A DNA stretch of 32,762 bases from an uncultured Oscillospiraceae bacterium (GCA_910583885.1 CAJUAC010000024.1:1-32762), one strand, 5' to 3'. Counted from the first letter of the stretch, positions 15,266 to 22,882 are shown. The notes: a model not told the origin generated them from the sequence alone. Program-made: numbers and translations.

Positions 15266-15977
15266 GAACAAGGTGCCTGCCAGCACCCGGGACGTGCTGG
15301 AGATCGCCAGGGGGGAGCTGGGGCAGACAGAACAGCCCGCCGGGAGCAACCGCACCAAATATGGCGCTTGGTATGGCCTGGATGGGAACCCCTGGTGCAT
15401 GATGTTTGTACAGTGGTGCTTCGCCCAAGCTGGGCAGGCGCTCCCCTATAAAACCGCCAGCTGTTCCGCACTGCTGAACTGGTACAGGAAGAACCAGCCA
15501 GAGCGTATTGTCACGGAGCCGCAGCCCTGTGACATCATCATCTACAATTTCGGCCACACCGGCATTGCAGCGGGCGCGTCTGGCAATACAGTCACTGCTA
15601 TTGAGGGGAATACCTCCCCCAGCAGCGCAGGCAGCCAGGATAACGGCGGTGGCGTATACCGCCGTATACGGAGCCGTGCCCTGGTGACAGCCTATATCAG
15701 GCCGTTTGACGGCCGGGAACAGGAGGATGACATGGATCAGGAGAAATTTAACCAAATGTTTAAAACAGCTATGGAGGCCTACCGGAAGGGGCTCCAGGAT
15801 AACGACAGCGGCGAGTGGAGCAAAGAAGCCAGGGAGTTCGCGATTTCCTCCGGCCTTTTCGCCGGCAGCGGCAGCACACCGGACGGCCAGCCCAACTATA
15901 TGTGGGAAGATCTGCTGACGCGGGAGCAGGTGGCGCAGCTTTTCTACCGTTTCGCCCAGCGGAACGGGCTGGCATGA
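15258..15977 (+). CDS. Phage endolysin: CHAP amidase/endopeptidase with SLH-like C terminus
   Basis: The 239-residue protein has a CHAP-type catalytic domain (about residues 10-150). Cys47 lies in NPWCMMFVQWCF and His100 in NFGHTGIAAG. The last 75 residues resemble one surface-layer-homology repeat (EAREFAISSGLF, then LLTREQVAQLFYRFAQ), probably the wall-binding part. There is no signal peptide, as expected for export through a holin. The ATG at 15258 has GGGAGG 5 nt upstream and overlaps the holin gene. The stop overlaps the next gene by ATGA. The catalytic residues are intact, so the enzyme is probably functional. Confidence 0.9.
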   Translation: MDKNKVPASTRDVLEIARGELGQTEQPAGSNRTKYGAWYGLDGNPWCMMFVQWCFAQAGQALPYKTASCSALLNWYRKNQPERIVTEPQPCDIIIYNFGHTGIAAGASGNTVTAIEGNTSPSSAGSQDNGGGVYRRIRSRALVTAYIRPFDGREQEDDMDQEKFNQMFKTAMEAYRKGLQDNDSGEWSKEAREFAISSGLFAGSGSTPDGQPNYMWEDLLTREQVAQLFYRFAQRNGLA

Positions 15978-16261
15978 CCGCTTTCTCCAAGCAGCTGGTC
16001 AGGGACATCCGGGCGCTGCTGTGGGTGGTGACGGTAGGCGGGCTGGTTTTGGCGGCCTACTGCATCCGGGTGGGCTACAACGGGGCCCTGCCGTGGCTGA
16101 GCGCTATGGTGGGCCTGCCCTGGACCGCCCACGGCGTGGTCTGTTCCTTTTACCTCAATATGGCGAAGTCCGATCACCGTGTAGGCGGTATTACCTTTGA
16201 GAGTGCCAAAGCAGCAGGGTTTGAGCAGGCGCAGGGCAGCCTGGACAGCCCGTCTATATGA
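15974..16261 (+). CDS. Small membrane protein at the end of the lysis cassette
   Basis: The 95-residue protein has two hydrophobic segments (about residues 13-33 and 40-62), then a hydrophilic tail with Ser and Gln. I do not recognise the family. It starts by ATGA overlap with the endolysin and is followed at once by a hairpin terminator, so it is the last gene of the cassette. It could be a second holin, an antiholin or a spanin-like helper. Its position supports a role in lysis, but this is inference. Confidence 0.7.
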   Translation: MTAFSKQLVRDIRALLWVVTVGGLVLAAYCIRVGYNGALPWLSAMVGLPWTAHGVVCSFYLNMAKSDHRVGGITFESAKAAGFEQAQGSLDSPSI

Positions 16262-16263
16262 GG

Positions 16264-16287
16264 GAGGCCGGGGGATTCCCCGGCCTC
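16264..16287 (+). terminator. Terminator of the lysis cassette
   Basis: GAGGCCGGGG and CCCCGGCCTC form a perfect 10-bp stem with a GATT loop, 2 nt after the last stop. The following sequence is TTCATG, so the T run is weak. Confidence 0.65.
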
Positions 16288-16307
16288 TTCATGTATGCCT
16301 GCTAACA

Positions 16308-16340
16308 AAAAATCCGTAACCAGCATGGTTACGGATTTTT
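16308..16340. terminator. Bidirectional terminator between tRNA-Gly and the lysis cassette
   Basis: AAAAATCCGTAACC (16308-16321) pairs with GGTTACGGATTTTT (16327-16340) around a 5-nt loop. It ends the minus-strand tRNA transcript with a T run. It also has T residues in the plus direction. Confidence 0.9.
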
Positions 16341-16344
16341 GACT

Positions 16345-16420
16345 TGGAGCGGGCGACGGGGCTCGAACCCGCTACCTCCACCTTGGCAAGGTGGCGCTCT
16401 ACCAGATGAGCTACGCCCGC
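16345..16420 (-). tRNA. tRNA-Gly (anticodon GCC)
   Basis: The 76-nt minus-strand sequence folds as a standard cloverleaf. The acceptor GCGGGCG pairs with CGCCCGC, the anticodon stem CCACC/GGTGG surrounds TTGCCAA, and the T loop is TTCGAGC. CCA is encoded. The anticodon GCC reads glycine GGC/GGU. A perfect sigma-A promoter lies just upstream. Its 3' end faces the phage lysis cassette, the side at which islands often integrate. Confidence 0.97.
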
Positions 16421-16431
16421 GAACAAAACGT

Positions 16432-16460
16432 ATTATAGCAGGTTCCCCAGGCCTTGTCAA
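16432..16460 (-). promoter_or_regulatory. Consensus promoter of tRNA-Gly
   Basis: On the minus strand, TTGACA (16460-16455) and TATAAT (16437-16432) are separated by 17 nt. This is a full consensus sigma-A promoter placed 11 nt before the tRNA. Confidence 0.93.
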
Positions 16461-16583
16461 GAGCCTCTTTTTATTTTTTATGGAAGGGTGTGCAGGAGTA
16501 CAATACATATTGGACAGTGGAAGAACATGGCAGAAGGCTACACACTTAACAGAACCACGAGGAGGCCACATCCTTCATGTGTC

Positions 16584-16640
16584 ATGGCATACAGGCAATC
16601 CATAATGAAATACGCGGAGAAATATGGCGTCAGCCGTGCC
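16584..16640 (+). pseudogene. Scrap of an IS transposase N terminus
   Basis: The plus frame here reads AYRQSIMKYAEKYGVSRA. From memory this strongly resembles the opening HTH of IS481/IS3-like transposases of Clostridia. The similarity stops abruptly after residue 19 and no DDE domain follows. It lies in the 342-bp gap between the tRNA promoter and the deacetylase gene, where I see no other gene. The match is from memory and short, so it is only moderately secure. Confidence 0.5.
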
Positions 16641-16802
16641 ATAGGTCTGGAGGCAGCTTCCTCCTGTGTGATCCCCCGTATGGTCCCCCGGGCTCCCCTG
16701 CCGGAAAAATATTGCAGAATCTGTAACCGTTTCCCTCTTGCTTTTCTTGCCTGTTGGGAGGATAATGGGGACTGTAAATACTGTCGAAGGAAGTCCCATG
16801 AT

Positions 16803-17819
16803 ATGAACCATCTTATATCCTTTGCCCTCTCCCTGCTCCTTCTCTTCTCCAGCACCAGTTTTGTTGGGTGGGCCGCCGCCCCCGGGGTGGACGGGGGCCC
16901 CGCAGCCAACCAGATTTCCGTCCCCGCAGATTCCCAGCAGCCCCCTGCTGTGCCAGCCGCACCGGAGGAGACGCCTCCCACTGTGCCGGAGGAGCCCTAT
17001 GTCCGCACCATCGACCCCAGCAGGCCTATGGTGGCGCTCACCTTTGACGACGGCCCCCATGAGGTCTATACAGGCCAGATCCTGGATGTCCTGGAGGCAA
17101 ACCACGCGGTCGCTACCTTCTTTGAAGTAGGGAGAAACGTGGCCGCTTTCCCCGCGCCCCTGGCGCGGATGGCGGAGCTGGGCTGCGAGATCGCCAGCCA
17201 CTCCAATGCCCATCGGGATCTCAGTAAGATGAAAAAAAGCGCCCTGCTGGCGGATCTTGCTGTTGCTGACGAGGCGTTTACCGCCGCTGGCGTAGCCGCC
17301 CCCACCCTGGTGCGCCCCCCCTATGGCGCAGTCAATAAGAATGTGAAGTATGCCACAGGCCGCACGATCATTACCTGGACCATCGACCCCCAGGACTGGC
17401 TAAGCCAGGACGCGCAGAAGGTGGTCAGCTATATCCAGAACCTCACGGACCTGGACGGGGAAATCATCCTGCTCCACAGTACCTATGAGAGTACCGCCCA
17501 GGCAACTGCCATCCTGGTGCCCTGGCTCCAGGAGCAGGGCTATCAGCTGGTGACGGTGACGGAGCTGATGGCCTACTATTATGGCGAGGCCATCCAGCCG
17601 GGGCAGTTCTATGGCTATACATATTTCAGCACCCACGGCCGGACGGATACCCCCCTCCAGCTGCCCGCAGGCCAGGAGGATGCGCCCGCTGCCGGAGAGG
17701 CCGGGGAGGCAGCGGAGGACCAGCCCGACGGGTGGACGCCCACCCCTGTACCGGCCCCCGAGTGGACCCCGACGCCAGAGGCCCCCGAAGAGACGCCCCC
17801 CGGTTGGCTGGTCGCCTGA
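16803..17819 (+). CDS. Secreted polysaccharide deacetylase (NodB domain)
   Basis: The 338-residue protein has a signal peptide (about residues 1-26, ending in AAA) and a Pro-rich linker. Its NodB carbohydrate-esterase-4 domain has TFDDGP (80-85), ASHSNAH (131-137, with metal-binding His133 and His137), RPPYG, a DPQDW segment and ILLHST. The metal-ligand Asp and both His are intact, so it probably removes N-acetyl groups from peptidoglycan or another glycan outside the cell. The C-terminal tail of about 60 residues is Pro/Thr/Glu-rich, as in wall-spanning linkers. The ATG at 16803 has AAGGAAG 9 nt upstream; the longer open frame includes IS-like sequence and is rejected. It is monocistronic with its own terminator. 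Confidence 0.92.
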   Translation: MNHLISFALSLLLLFSSTSFVGWAAAPGVDGGPAANQISVPADSQQPPAVPAAPEETPPTVPEEPYVRTIDPSRPMVALTFDDGPHEVYTGQILDVLEANHAVATFFEVGRNVAAFPAPLARMAELGCEIASHSNAHRDLSKMKKSALLADLAVADEAFTAAGVAAPTLVRPPYGAVNKNVKYATGRTIITWTIDPQDWLSQDAQKVVSYIQNLTDLDGEIILLHSTYESTAQATAILVPWLQEQGYQLVTVTELMAYYYGEAIQPGQFYGYTYFSTHGRTDTPLQLPAGQEDAPAAGEAGEAAEDQPDGWTPTPVPAPEWTPTPEAPEETPPGWLVA

Positions 17820-17862
17820 AAACGAGGAGTATTGACATATATCGTTAATACTCCTCGTTTTT
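17819..17862 (+). terminator. Terminator of the deacetylase gene
   Basis: AAAACGAGGAGTATT pairs with AATACTCCTCGTTTT (17847-17861) around a 13-nt loop, followed by further T residues. It starts at the stop codon. Confidence 0.9.
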
Positions 17863-17889
17863 CCTTTTTCCATTTCTTGGGCTGGGCAG

Positions 17890-17918
17890 TTGCGCCTGGG
17901 GGAAAAATGTGCTATGCT
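17890..17918 (+). promoter_or_regulatory. Promoter of ktrB
   Basis: TTGCGC (17890-17895) and TATGCT (17913-17918) are spaced by 17 nt, about 57 nt before the probable start codon. The -35 differs from consensus at two positions, so it is a moderate promoter. No ydaO (c-di-AMP) riboswitch fits in this short leader. Confidence 0.6.
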
Positions 17919-17974
17919 GATCTTATCCTGGCGGCCCGCCCCTGGCGGCGGGCCCGGAAATGACAGGGATGCCT

Positions 17975-19321
17975 ATGAAACGACGGAAAAAAGCAAAGCT
18001 GTCCAGTGTGCAGATCATCGCCCTGGGCTTTTTTATCATGATCCTCCTGGGGACAGGGCTGCTGATGCTGCCCATCTCCAGCTGTGCCTCCGGCGGCGCC
18101 TCCTTCCCTGACGCACTGTTTACCGCCACGTCCGCCTCCTGTGTGACGGGCCTGGTGCAGCAGGACACGGGCACCTACTGGACCACCTTTGGCCAGGTGG
18201 TCATTATTACCCTCATCCAAATTGGCGGCCTGGGCTTCATGACCATCGCCACCCTGTTCCTGCTGCTGCTCCGGCGGCGGCTGGGCCTGCGGCAGCGGGA
18301 GGTGGTGGTGGAGGGCATCAGCTACAACCAGCTGGGCGGCTTCGTCCCCTTCATCCGCCGTATCTTCCTGGGCACCCTGCTGGCCGAGGGCCTGGGGGCG
18401 GTGCTGCTGTCCATCCGCTTTGTCCCGCTCTTCGGCCTGGGCCGGGGGATTTACTACGGGGTGTGGCACAGTATCTCCGCTTTCTGCAATGCCGGGTTCG
18501 ACCTGATGGGTACATACAGCGGCGAATACTCCTCTTTTACGGCCTTCGCAGGGGACCCGCTGGTCAGCCTGACTATCTGCGCGCTGATCCTGGTGGGCGG
18601 CCTGGGGTTTTTGGTCTGGGATGATCTGGCCCGCAACAGGCTCCGCTGGCGGCGCTACCGGCTCCAGACCAAGGTGGTGCTCACGATGAACCTGGTGCTG
18701 ACTGTGGGGGGCGGGACGCTGTTCTTCCTGTTGGAGCGCGGCAACCTGGGCGCAGGACGGCCCGTGCTGGAGCAGATCCTCTCCGCCCTGTTTGACGCTG
18801 TCACCCCCCGCACCGCAGGCTTTAACTCCACTGATACTGCCGCCCTCAGCCCCGGCAGCCTGCTGCTGACCATCATCTTTATGTTCATCGGCGGCAGCCC
18901 CGGTTCCACCGCCGGCGGCGTCAAGACCACCACGGTCTTTGTGGTGCTGCTCCATGCCCTGTCGGGCGTGCGGCGGGAGCGCAGCGCCAACGCCTTTGGC
19001 CGCAGCATCGGGGACGACGCGCTGAAAAAGGCTACCTCTGTGCTCTACACCAACCTGCTGCTGGCGCTGTCCGGCGCACTGGCCATCTGCGCTATCCAAA
19101 CGCTGCCCTTGACGGATGTGCTCTTTGAGACCTTCTCCGCTATCGGCACCGCCGGTATGACCACCGGCATCACCCGGGACCTTGTGCCCCTGAGCCGGGC
19201 AATCGTCGTCTTCCTCATGTACTGCGGCCGTGTGGGCAGCATCTCCTTTGCAGTGGCCCTGCTGGAGAAGCGGGCCCTGCCCCCCGTTACCCTGCCACAG
19301 GAGCAGATTACCATTGGATAA
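17975..19321 (+). CDS. ktrB: Potassium channel/transporter subunit TrkH/KtrB
   Basis: The 448-residue membrane protein has the four repeated membrane-pore-membrane units of the SKT family. The four filter regions are visible as SASCVTGLV, SAFCNAGFD, PRTAGFNSTD and IGTAGMTTGI, each with the key Gly. It imports potassium, coupled to sodium or to the membrane potential, and is gated by a cytoplasmic KtrA ring. The gene encoding such a KtrA follows at once. Three in-frame ATGs lie close together (17960, 17969, 17975). The last is preferred because the basic MKRRKK start matches the family and AGGG lies 6 nt upstream. Confidence 0.94.
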   Translation: MKRRKKAKLSSVQIIALGFFIMILLGTGLLMLPISSCASGGASFPDALFTATSASCVTGLVQQDTGTYWTTFGQVVIITLIQIGGLGFMTIATLFLLLLRRRLGLRQREVVVEGISYNQLGGFVPFIRRIFLGTLLAEGLGAVLLSIRFVPLFGLGRGIYYGVWHSISAFCNAGFDLMGTYSGEYSSFTAFAGDPLVSLTICALILVGGLGFLVWDDLARNRLRWRRYRLQTKVVLTMNLVLTVGGGTLFFLLERGNLGAGRPVLEQILSALFDAVTPRTAGFNSTDTAALSPGSLLLTIIFMFIGGSPGSTAGGVKTTTVFVVLLHALSGVRRERSANAFGRSIGDDALKKATSVLYTNLLLALSGALAICAIQTLPLTDVLFETFSAIGTAGMTTGITRDLVPLSRAIVVFLMYCGRVGSISFAVALLEKRALPPVTLPQEQITIG

Positions 19322-19356
19322 CCCTATTTCTAAGAACCCTTCGGGAGGTTAATCAT

Positions 19357-20004
19357 ATGAAATCATTTTTAATTGTCGGCTTGGGTTCCTTTGGGCACCA
19401 CCTCTGCCGTGCCCTGGCGGAGCAGAAGTGCGAGGTCATGGTTGCCGACCAGGTCAGCGAGACCCTGGAGGACCTGCTGCCTCTGGTGGTCAGCGCCAAG
19501 GTGGGGGACTGCACCAATGAGGAGGTCCTGCGCTCCTTTGATATCCCCAGCTTTGACGCCTGCTTTGTCTGCCTGGGGGACGGCAACATCCTGGGCAGCC
19601 TGCAAATCACCAGCCTGCTCAAGGAGCTGGGGGCCAAGAAGGTGTTCAGCAAGGCGGACGACGACGTACAGGCGAAATTCCTGCTGCGCAATGGGGCGGA
19701 CGAGGTGATCTACCCAGAGCAGGAGGTGGCAGCCAGCCTCGCCGTCAGCGAGAGCTCCGATAGTATCTTCGACTGCATCCGGCTCACTGCGGACTACTCC
19801 ATCTATGAGCTCCAGCCCCTGCCGCGCTGGGTGGGAAAGAGCCTGAAGGAGCTGAATTTCCGTGTCAAGTACAACCTGACCGTCATCGCCGCCATCCGGG
19901 ACGGCGTGATCCGCCCGAACCTGAGCCCGGACTACACCTTCCGGGAGGAGGAACACCTGCTGGTGCTGGGGCGGATTGAGGATATCCACCGGGTCATCCG
20001 GTAA
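19357..20004 (+). CDS. ktrA: Potassium uptake regulatory subunit TrkA/KtrA (RCK)
   Basis: The 215-residue protein has an RCK-N Rossmann domain with the dinucleotide motif GLGSFG (8-13) and a terminal acidic Asp after the second strand. An RCK-C domain follows from about residue 135, with GKSLKELNFR and a final EEEHLLVLG strand. It gates the KtrB channel in response to ATP/ADP binding, and in many Firmicutes to c-di-AMP on the RCK-C domain. ATG 19357 has GGGAGG 8 nt upstream, 35 nt after ktrB. Confidence 0.94.
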   Translation: MKSFLIVGLGSFGHHLCRALAEQKCEVMVADQVSETLEDLLPLVVSAKVGDCTNEEVLRSFDIPSFDACFVCLGDGNILGSLQITSLLKELGAKKVFSKADDDVQAKFLLRNGADEVIYPEQEVAASLAVSESSDSIFDCIRLTADYSIYELQPLPRWVGKSLKELNFRVKYNLTVIAAIRDGVIRPNLSPDYTFREEEHLLVLGRIEDIHRVIR

Positions 20005-20012
20005 GCAAACGC

Positions 20013-20053
20013 CAGCAGTGCCTGTGAGGGGTGTCCTCTCACAGGCACTGCTG
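20013..20053. terminator. Hairpin after ktrA
   Basis: CAGCAGTGCCTGTGAG (20013-20028) pairs perfectly with CTCACAGGCACTGCTG (20038-20053) around a 9-nt loop. There is no T run. It lies between convergent ktrA and the minus-strand membrane operon and probably ends or protects both transcripts. Confidence 0.7.
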
Positions 20054-20103
20054 CATATCGGATCATACGGTCTTCCCCAACGGCGCTCCGATGCTGTGGA
20101 AGT

Positions 20104-20424
20104 TCATCTTTTTTTGTAGAATATTGCACCGATACCAGTTCCAACAAGCGTGGCCACTCCATAAACAATCGCATATACCCAGGCAGATAGATTGTAGTGA
20201 ATAAAGATGGTTGGGATAAACAGGAGAACCGCAGCAACAGGAAGCACGATATGGAACCCATTGCGCGCCCCATATGCAATCGACGAAACAACAGCAATAA
20301 GCGGCATGATGCACAGCATGAAAAGCATTGCAGTACCAGTATCCTTTGCCAAAAAAGGCAGCAGATAGAAATTTATCACCAGTATAGCCACATACGGCAA
20401 AGTTAACGCTACATCCTTTTTCAT
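20104..20424 (-). CDS. Small four-helix membrane protein
   Basis: The 106-residue protein is almost wholly hydrophobic, with about four membrane segments (residues 8-26, 30-48, 58-76 and 82-102) and a basic KKR end. I do not recognise a named family. Similar proteins accompany small XRE regulators in Firmicutes. It starts by ATGA overlap with the XRE gene, with GGAGGAGG upstream, and is the last of three coupled genes. Its function is unknown. Confidence 0.82.
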   Translation of the reverse strand: MKKDVALTLPYVAILVINFYLLPFLAKDTGTAMLFMLCIMPLIAVVSSIAYGARNGFHIVLPVAAVLLFIPTIFIHYNLSAWVYAIVYGVATLVGTGIGAIFYKKR

Positions 20425-20621
20425 ACGTCCTCCTCCAAGGCAAACAGTTCTTCAACGGTTGTCTGCAAATAGCGGGCCAGCTTCATAGCCAGTTCAAGCG
20501 TAGGGTTGTATTTGTTGTTTTCTATGGCTATAATCGTTTGCCTGGAAACACCGAGTGCAGCTGCAAGATCCTCCTGGCGATACCCTTTTGCTTTACGCAG
20601 TTCTTTTATGTTGTTCCTCAT
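20421..20621 (-). CDS. Minimal XRE-family regulator (66 aa)
   Basis: The protein consists of one Cro/C1 HTH domain only. It begins MRNNIKELRKAKGYRQEDLA, has GVSRQTIIAIENNKYNPT as the recognition region, and ends with TVEELFALEEDV. This matches the YozG-like minimal repressors that are typically linked to small membrane proteins. It overlaps both neighbours by 4 nt (ATGA). It probably represses its own operon through the dyad at 20997-21016. Confidence 0.92.
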   Translation of the reverse strand: MRNNIKELRKAKGYRQEDLAAALGVSRQTIIAIENNKYNPTLELAMKLARYLQTTVEELFALEEDV

Positions 20622-20983
20622 AGTTTGATACACATAAAAGCTGCTGCGGCTGCGGCGACAGCGACGAGGCTGACTGCCGCACTCCCCCACAGGATAAGCC
20701 CTGTAAGCGGCCCTGTTTCATAGGAATCCACATCATCCTTTACTGCGTTACGAGCCATGATGGACTGGGAAAGCATCTGGATCAGCACTGCCGCTGCGAA
20801 TAGGGCACAGGGGAGCGGGTTCACCCTGCTGCGGTGGCTATCAGCCTGATAGCCCTCATATAAGGACCAGGCCAGAAGCATAGTTATCAAAAAGCGGTAG
20901 GCGTTCCGTTGTGCCCGGAAACGGATTGCTTGTTCCATTTCATCCGGCTGGTGGATTCCCCACTTTCTCAAAAGCCGTCTCAT
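20618..20983 (-). CDS. Membrane protein, first gene of the XRE operon
   Basis: The 121-residue protein has a cytoplasmic N terminus of about 30 polar residues and two or three membrane segments (about residues 30-45, 58-74 and 93-118), with a charged loop at about 75-90. It resembles the DUF2178-type partners of minimal XRE regulators in size and layout, though I cannot confirm the family. GGAGG lies 9 nt before ATG 20983. It starts the three-gene operon and overlaps the XRE gene. Confidence 0.82.
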   Translation of the reverse strand: MRRLLRKWGIHQPDEMEQAIRFRAQRNAYRFLITMLLAWSLYEGYQADSHRSRVNPLPCALFAAAVLIQMLSQSIMARNAVKDDVDSYETGPLTGLILWGSAAVSLVAVAAAAAAFMCIKL

Positions 20984-20996
20984 GATGCGCCTCCAA

Positions 20997-21046
20997 ATGT
21001 AAAGAACCTTTTACATTAGCATAGAGTATTTTGGATAAAATGTCAA
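20997..21046 (-). promoter_or_regulatory. Promoter and operator of the membrane/XRE operon
   Basis: On the minus strand, TTGACA (21046-21041) and TATGCT (21023-21018) are spaced by 17 nt. Immediately downstream, ATGTAAA (20997-21003) and TTTACAT (21010-21016) form a perfect dyad with a 6-nt gap, at the transcription start. This is a textbook site for a repressor, most simply the XRE protein of the same operon. Confidence 0.78.
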
Positions 21047-21077
21047 GGATTTTTGCAGGGCAAGGCGGACATCCAAC

Positions 21078-21242
21078 CCAAGCCAAATGCAAGCTCCCGG
21101 CTTGGTGGACTGCCAGGGGCTGTTTGAAAATTATCAATGCCCCAAGCAGCCCCTGGATTGTGAAAATTTTATCCCCCTACGGGGCTTCCCGCCCGCCTCG
21201 AAATCTGGTAAGGTAGTGGCCGGTGGGGAATACGGATTCCCC
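21078..21242. other. Hairpin-rich leader region upstream of the ABC importer
   Basis: Four inverted repeats occur in a row. CCAAGCC/GGCTTGG lies at 21078-21105. CCAGGGGCTG/CAGCCCCTGG (21113-21156) is extended to 14 bp with one G-T pair. A short CCCC/GGGG lies near 21173-21184, and GGGGAAT/ATTCCCC at 21225-21242. The last ends about 20 nt before the ribosome binding site of the lipoprotein gene. I do not recognise a known riboswitch. It could be an RNA leader, a terminator series or a repeated intergenic element. Confidence 0.5.
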
Positions 21243-21271
21243 TATATCAAAAAACCGGCAAGGAGATCCCT

Positions 21272-22882
21272 ATGAACAAGAAATGGACAGCCCTTTTCCT
21301 CACATGTTCCCTGCTCCTGCTGGCCGGATGCGGCGCCGCTGCCGCCAACCGGGCACAGCAGCCAGATGCCTCCAGTGAGCCGGAGCGGGCCAGCGTGGTC
21401 ATCTCCATCTCCAGCGAGCCCACCTCCCTGGACCCCTGCCAGGGCTGGGGCCACGGCACCACTCCTCTTGTCCAGAGCACCCTGGTGGAGTACCGGCAGG
21501 ACATGACCTTCACCAACGACCTGGCGGCGGACTACAGCCTCTCGGACGACGGCCTCACCTGGACCTTCACCATCCGGGACGGCGTACGCTTCACCGACGG
21601 CGAACCCCTCACGTCGGAGGATGTGGCCTTCACCTTCCGCACCGCCAAGGAGAGCCAGTCCTCCCTGGACCTGACCTTCCTGGAGAAGGTGGAGACGCCG
21701 GATGACGCCACTGTAGTCTTCACCCTGGCCAAGCCCACCTCCACTTTCCTGAACACGGTGGCTACAGTGGGCATCGTCCCCGCCCACGCCTACGGCCCGG
21801 GCTACGGTGACAGCCCCATCGGCTCCGGCCCCTACAAATTTGTCCAGTGGAACAAGCAGGAGCAGCTGATGCTGGAGGCCAACGAGGGCTACTACGGCAC
21901 AGTCCCCTCGATCAAGAATGTAACCATCATCTTCCAGGATGAGGACGCGGCCTTTGCCGCCGTCAAGGCTGGGCAGGTGGATATCGCCCTCACCGCCGCC
22001 ACACTGGCGGACGCGGAGATCCCGGGCTACACCCTCCAGGCGGTGACGACCGTGGACAACCGGGGCTTTACCCTCCCCATGTCCCCCAACGAGGGGAAGC
22101 TGACGGAGGATGGCTACCCCTACGGCAACGATGTCACCTGCAACCGGGAGATCCGCCAGGCCATGGCCTACGCGGCAGACCGGGAGATGATCGCCAGCAT
22201 GGCCCTGGGCGGCTTTGCCACCCCCTGCTACTCGGAGAACGACGGTTTCCCCTGGAACAACCCCGCAGTTTCTCTTTCTACTGATGTGGCGTATGCAAAG
22301 GAGCTCCTCGCCAATGCAGGGTGGGCGGACACCGACGGGGACGGTATTGTAGAGCGGGACGGCTTGAAGGCGGAGTTCACCTGCATCTACCCCAGCGGTG
22401 ACTCCGTACGCCAGGCAGTAGCCATGGCGGCTGCCGAGCAGTTCCGGGCCATCGGCATCCATGTGATCGTGGAGGGCACCAGCTGGGACGACATCAGCAA
22501 GCGGATGTTCAGCGACGCGGTGTGCATGGGCTGGGGCTCCTCCAACCCCTACACCTCCTACAGCCTGTTCCACAGCGACAACATGCTGCGGGACGACTAC
22601 TACAACCCCGAGGGCTACAGCAACGCCACGGTGGACGGCTATTTGCAGGCGGCCATGGAGGCGCTGACGGTGGAGGAGGCCAACCGCAACTGGCAGCTGG
22701 CCCAGTGGGACGGAACTACCGGCACGGCGATGCAGGGGGAGTGCCCCTGGGTGTGGCTGGTAAACGTCCAGCACCTATACTACGTCCGTGACGGCCTGGA
22801 CATCGGGCAGCAGCAGCTCCACGCCCACGGCGCGTCCATGCCGCTGCTCCAGAACCTGCGGGACTGGCGCTGGACTGACTGA
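21272..22882 (+). CDS. Peptide/nickel-type ABC importer, substrate-binding lipoprotein
   Basis: The 536-residue protein has a lipoprotein signal with lipobox LAGC (Cys20). It continues as an SBP_bac_5 family protein, with PTSLDPCQGWG near the start, GLTWTFTIRDGVRFTDGEPL, and IGSGPYKFVQWN in the core. This family binds oligopeptides, nickel or nickel chelates, heme, or other small ligands; the ligand cannot be assigned. AAGGAGA lies just before ATG 21272. It leads a five-gene operon with two permeases and two ATPases. Confidence 0.93.
   Translation: MNKKWTALFLTCSLLLLAGCGAAAANRAQQPDASSEPERASVVISISSEPTSLDPCQGWGHGTTPLVQSTLVEYRQDMTFTNDLAADYSLSDDGLTWTFTIRDGVRFTDGEPLTSEDVAFTFRTAKESQSSLDLTFLEKVETPDDATVVFTLAKPTSTFLNTVATVGIVPAHAYGPGYGDSPIGSGPYKFVQWNKQEQLMLEANEGYYGTVPSIKNVTIIFQDEDAAFAAVKAGQVDIALTAATLADAEIPGYTLQAVTTVDNRGFTLPMSPNEGKLTEDGYPYGNDVTCNREIRQAMAYAADREMIASMALGGFATPCYSENDGFPWNNPAVSLSTDVAYAKELLANAGWADTDGDGIVERDGLKAEFTCIYPSGDSVRQAVAMAAAEQFRAIGIHVIVEGTSWDDISKRMFSDAVCMGWGSSNPYTSYSLFHSDNMLRDDYYNPEGYSNATVDGYLQAAMEALTVEEANRNWQLAQWDGTTGTAMQGECPWVWLVNVQHLYYVRDGLDIGQQQLHAHGASMPLLQNLRDWRWTD

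Noticed and set aside
17863..17974. Possible c-di-AMP (ydaO) riboswitch upstream of ktrB
   Set aside because: The leader after the promoter is only about 50 nt long and lacks room for the aptamer.
17912..19099. Long minus-strand open frame of 395 codons opposite ktrB
   Set aside because: It is antisense to the clearly recognisable KtrB protein, rich in Gln/Gly/His from GC-biased codons, and without a ribosome binding site.
21242..22774. Long minus-strand open frame of 510 codons opposite the substrate-binding lipoprotein gene
   Set aside because: The plus strand encodes a clear SBP_bac_5 protein; the antisense frame is a GC-codon artefact.
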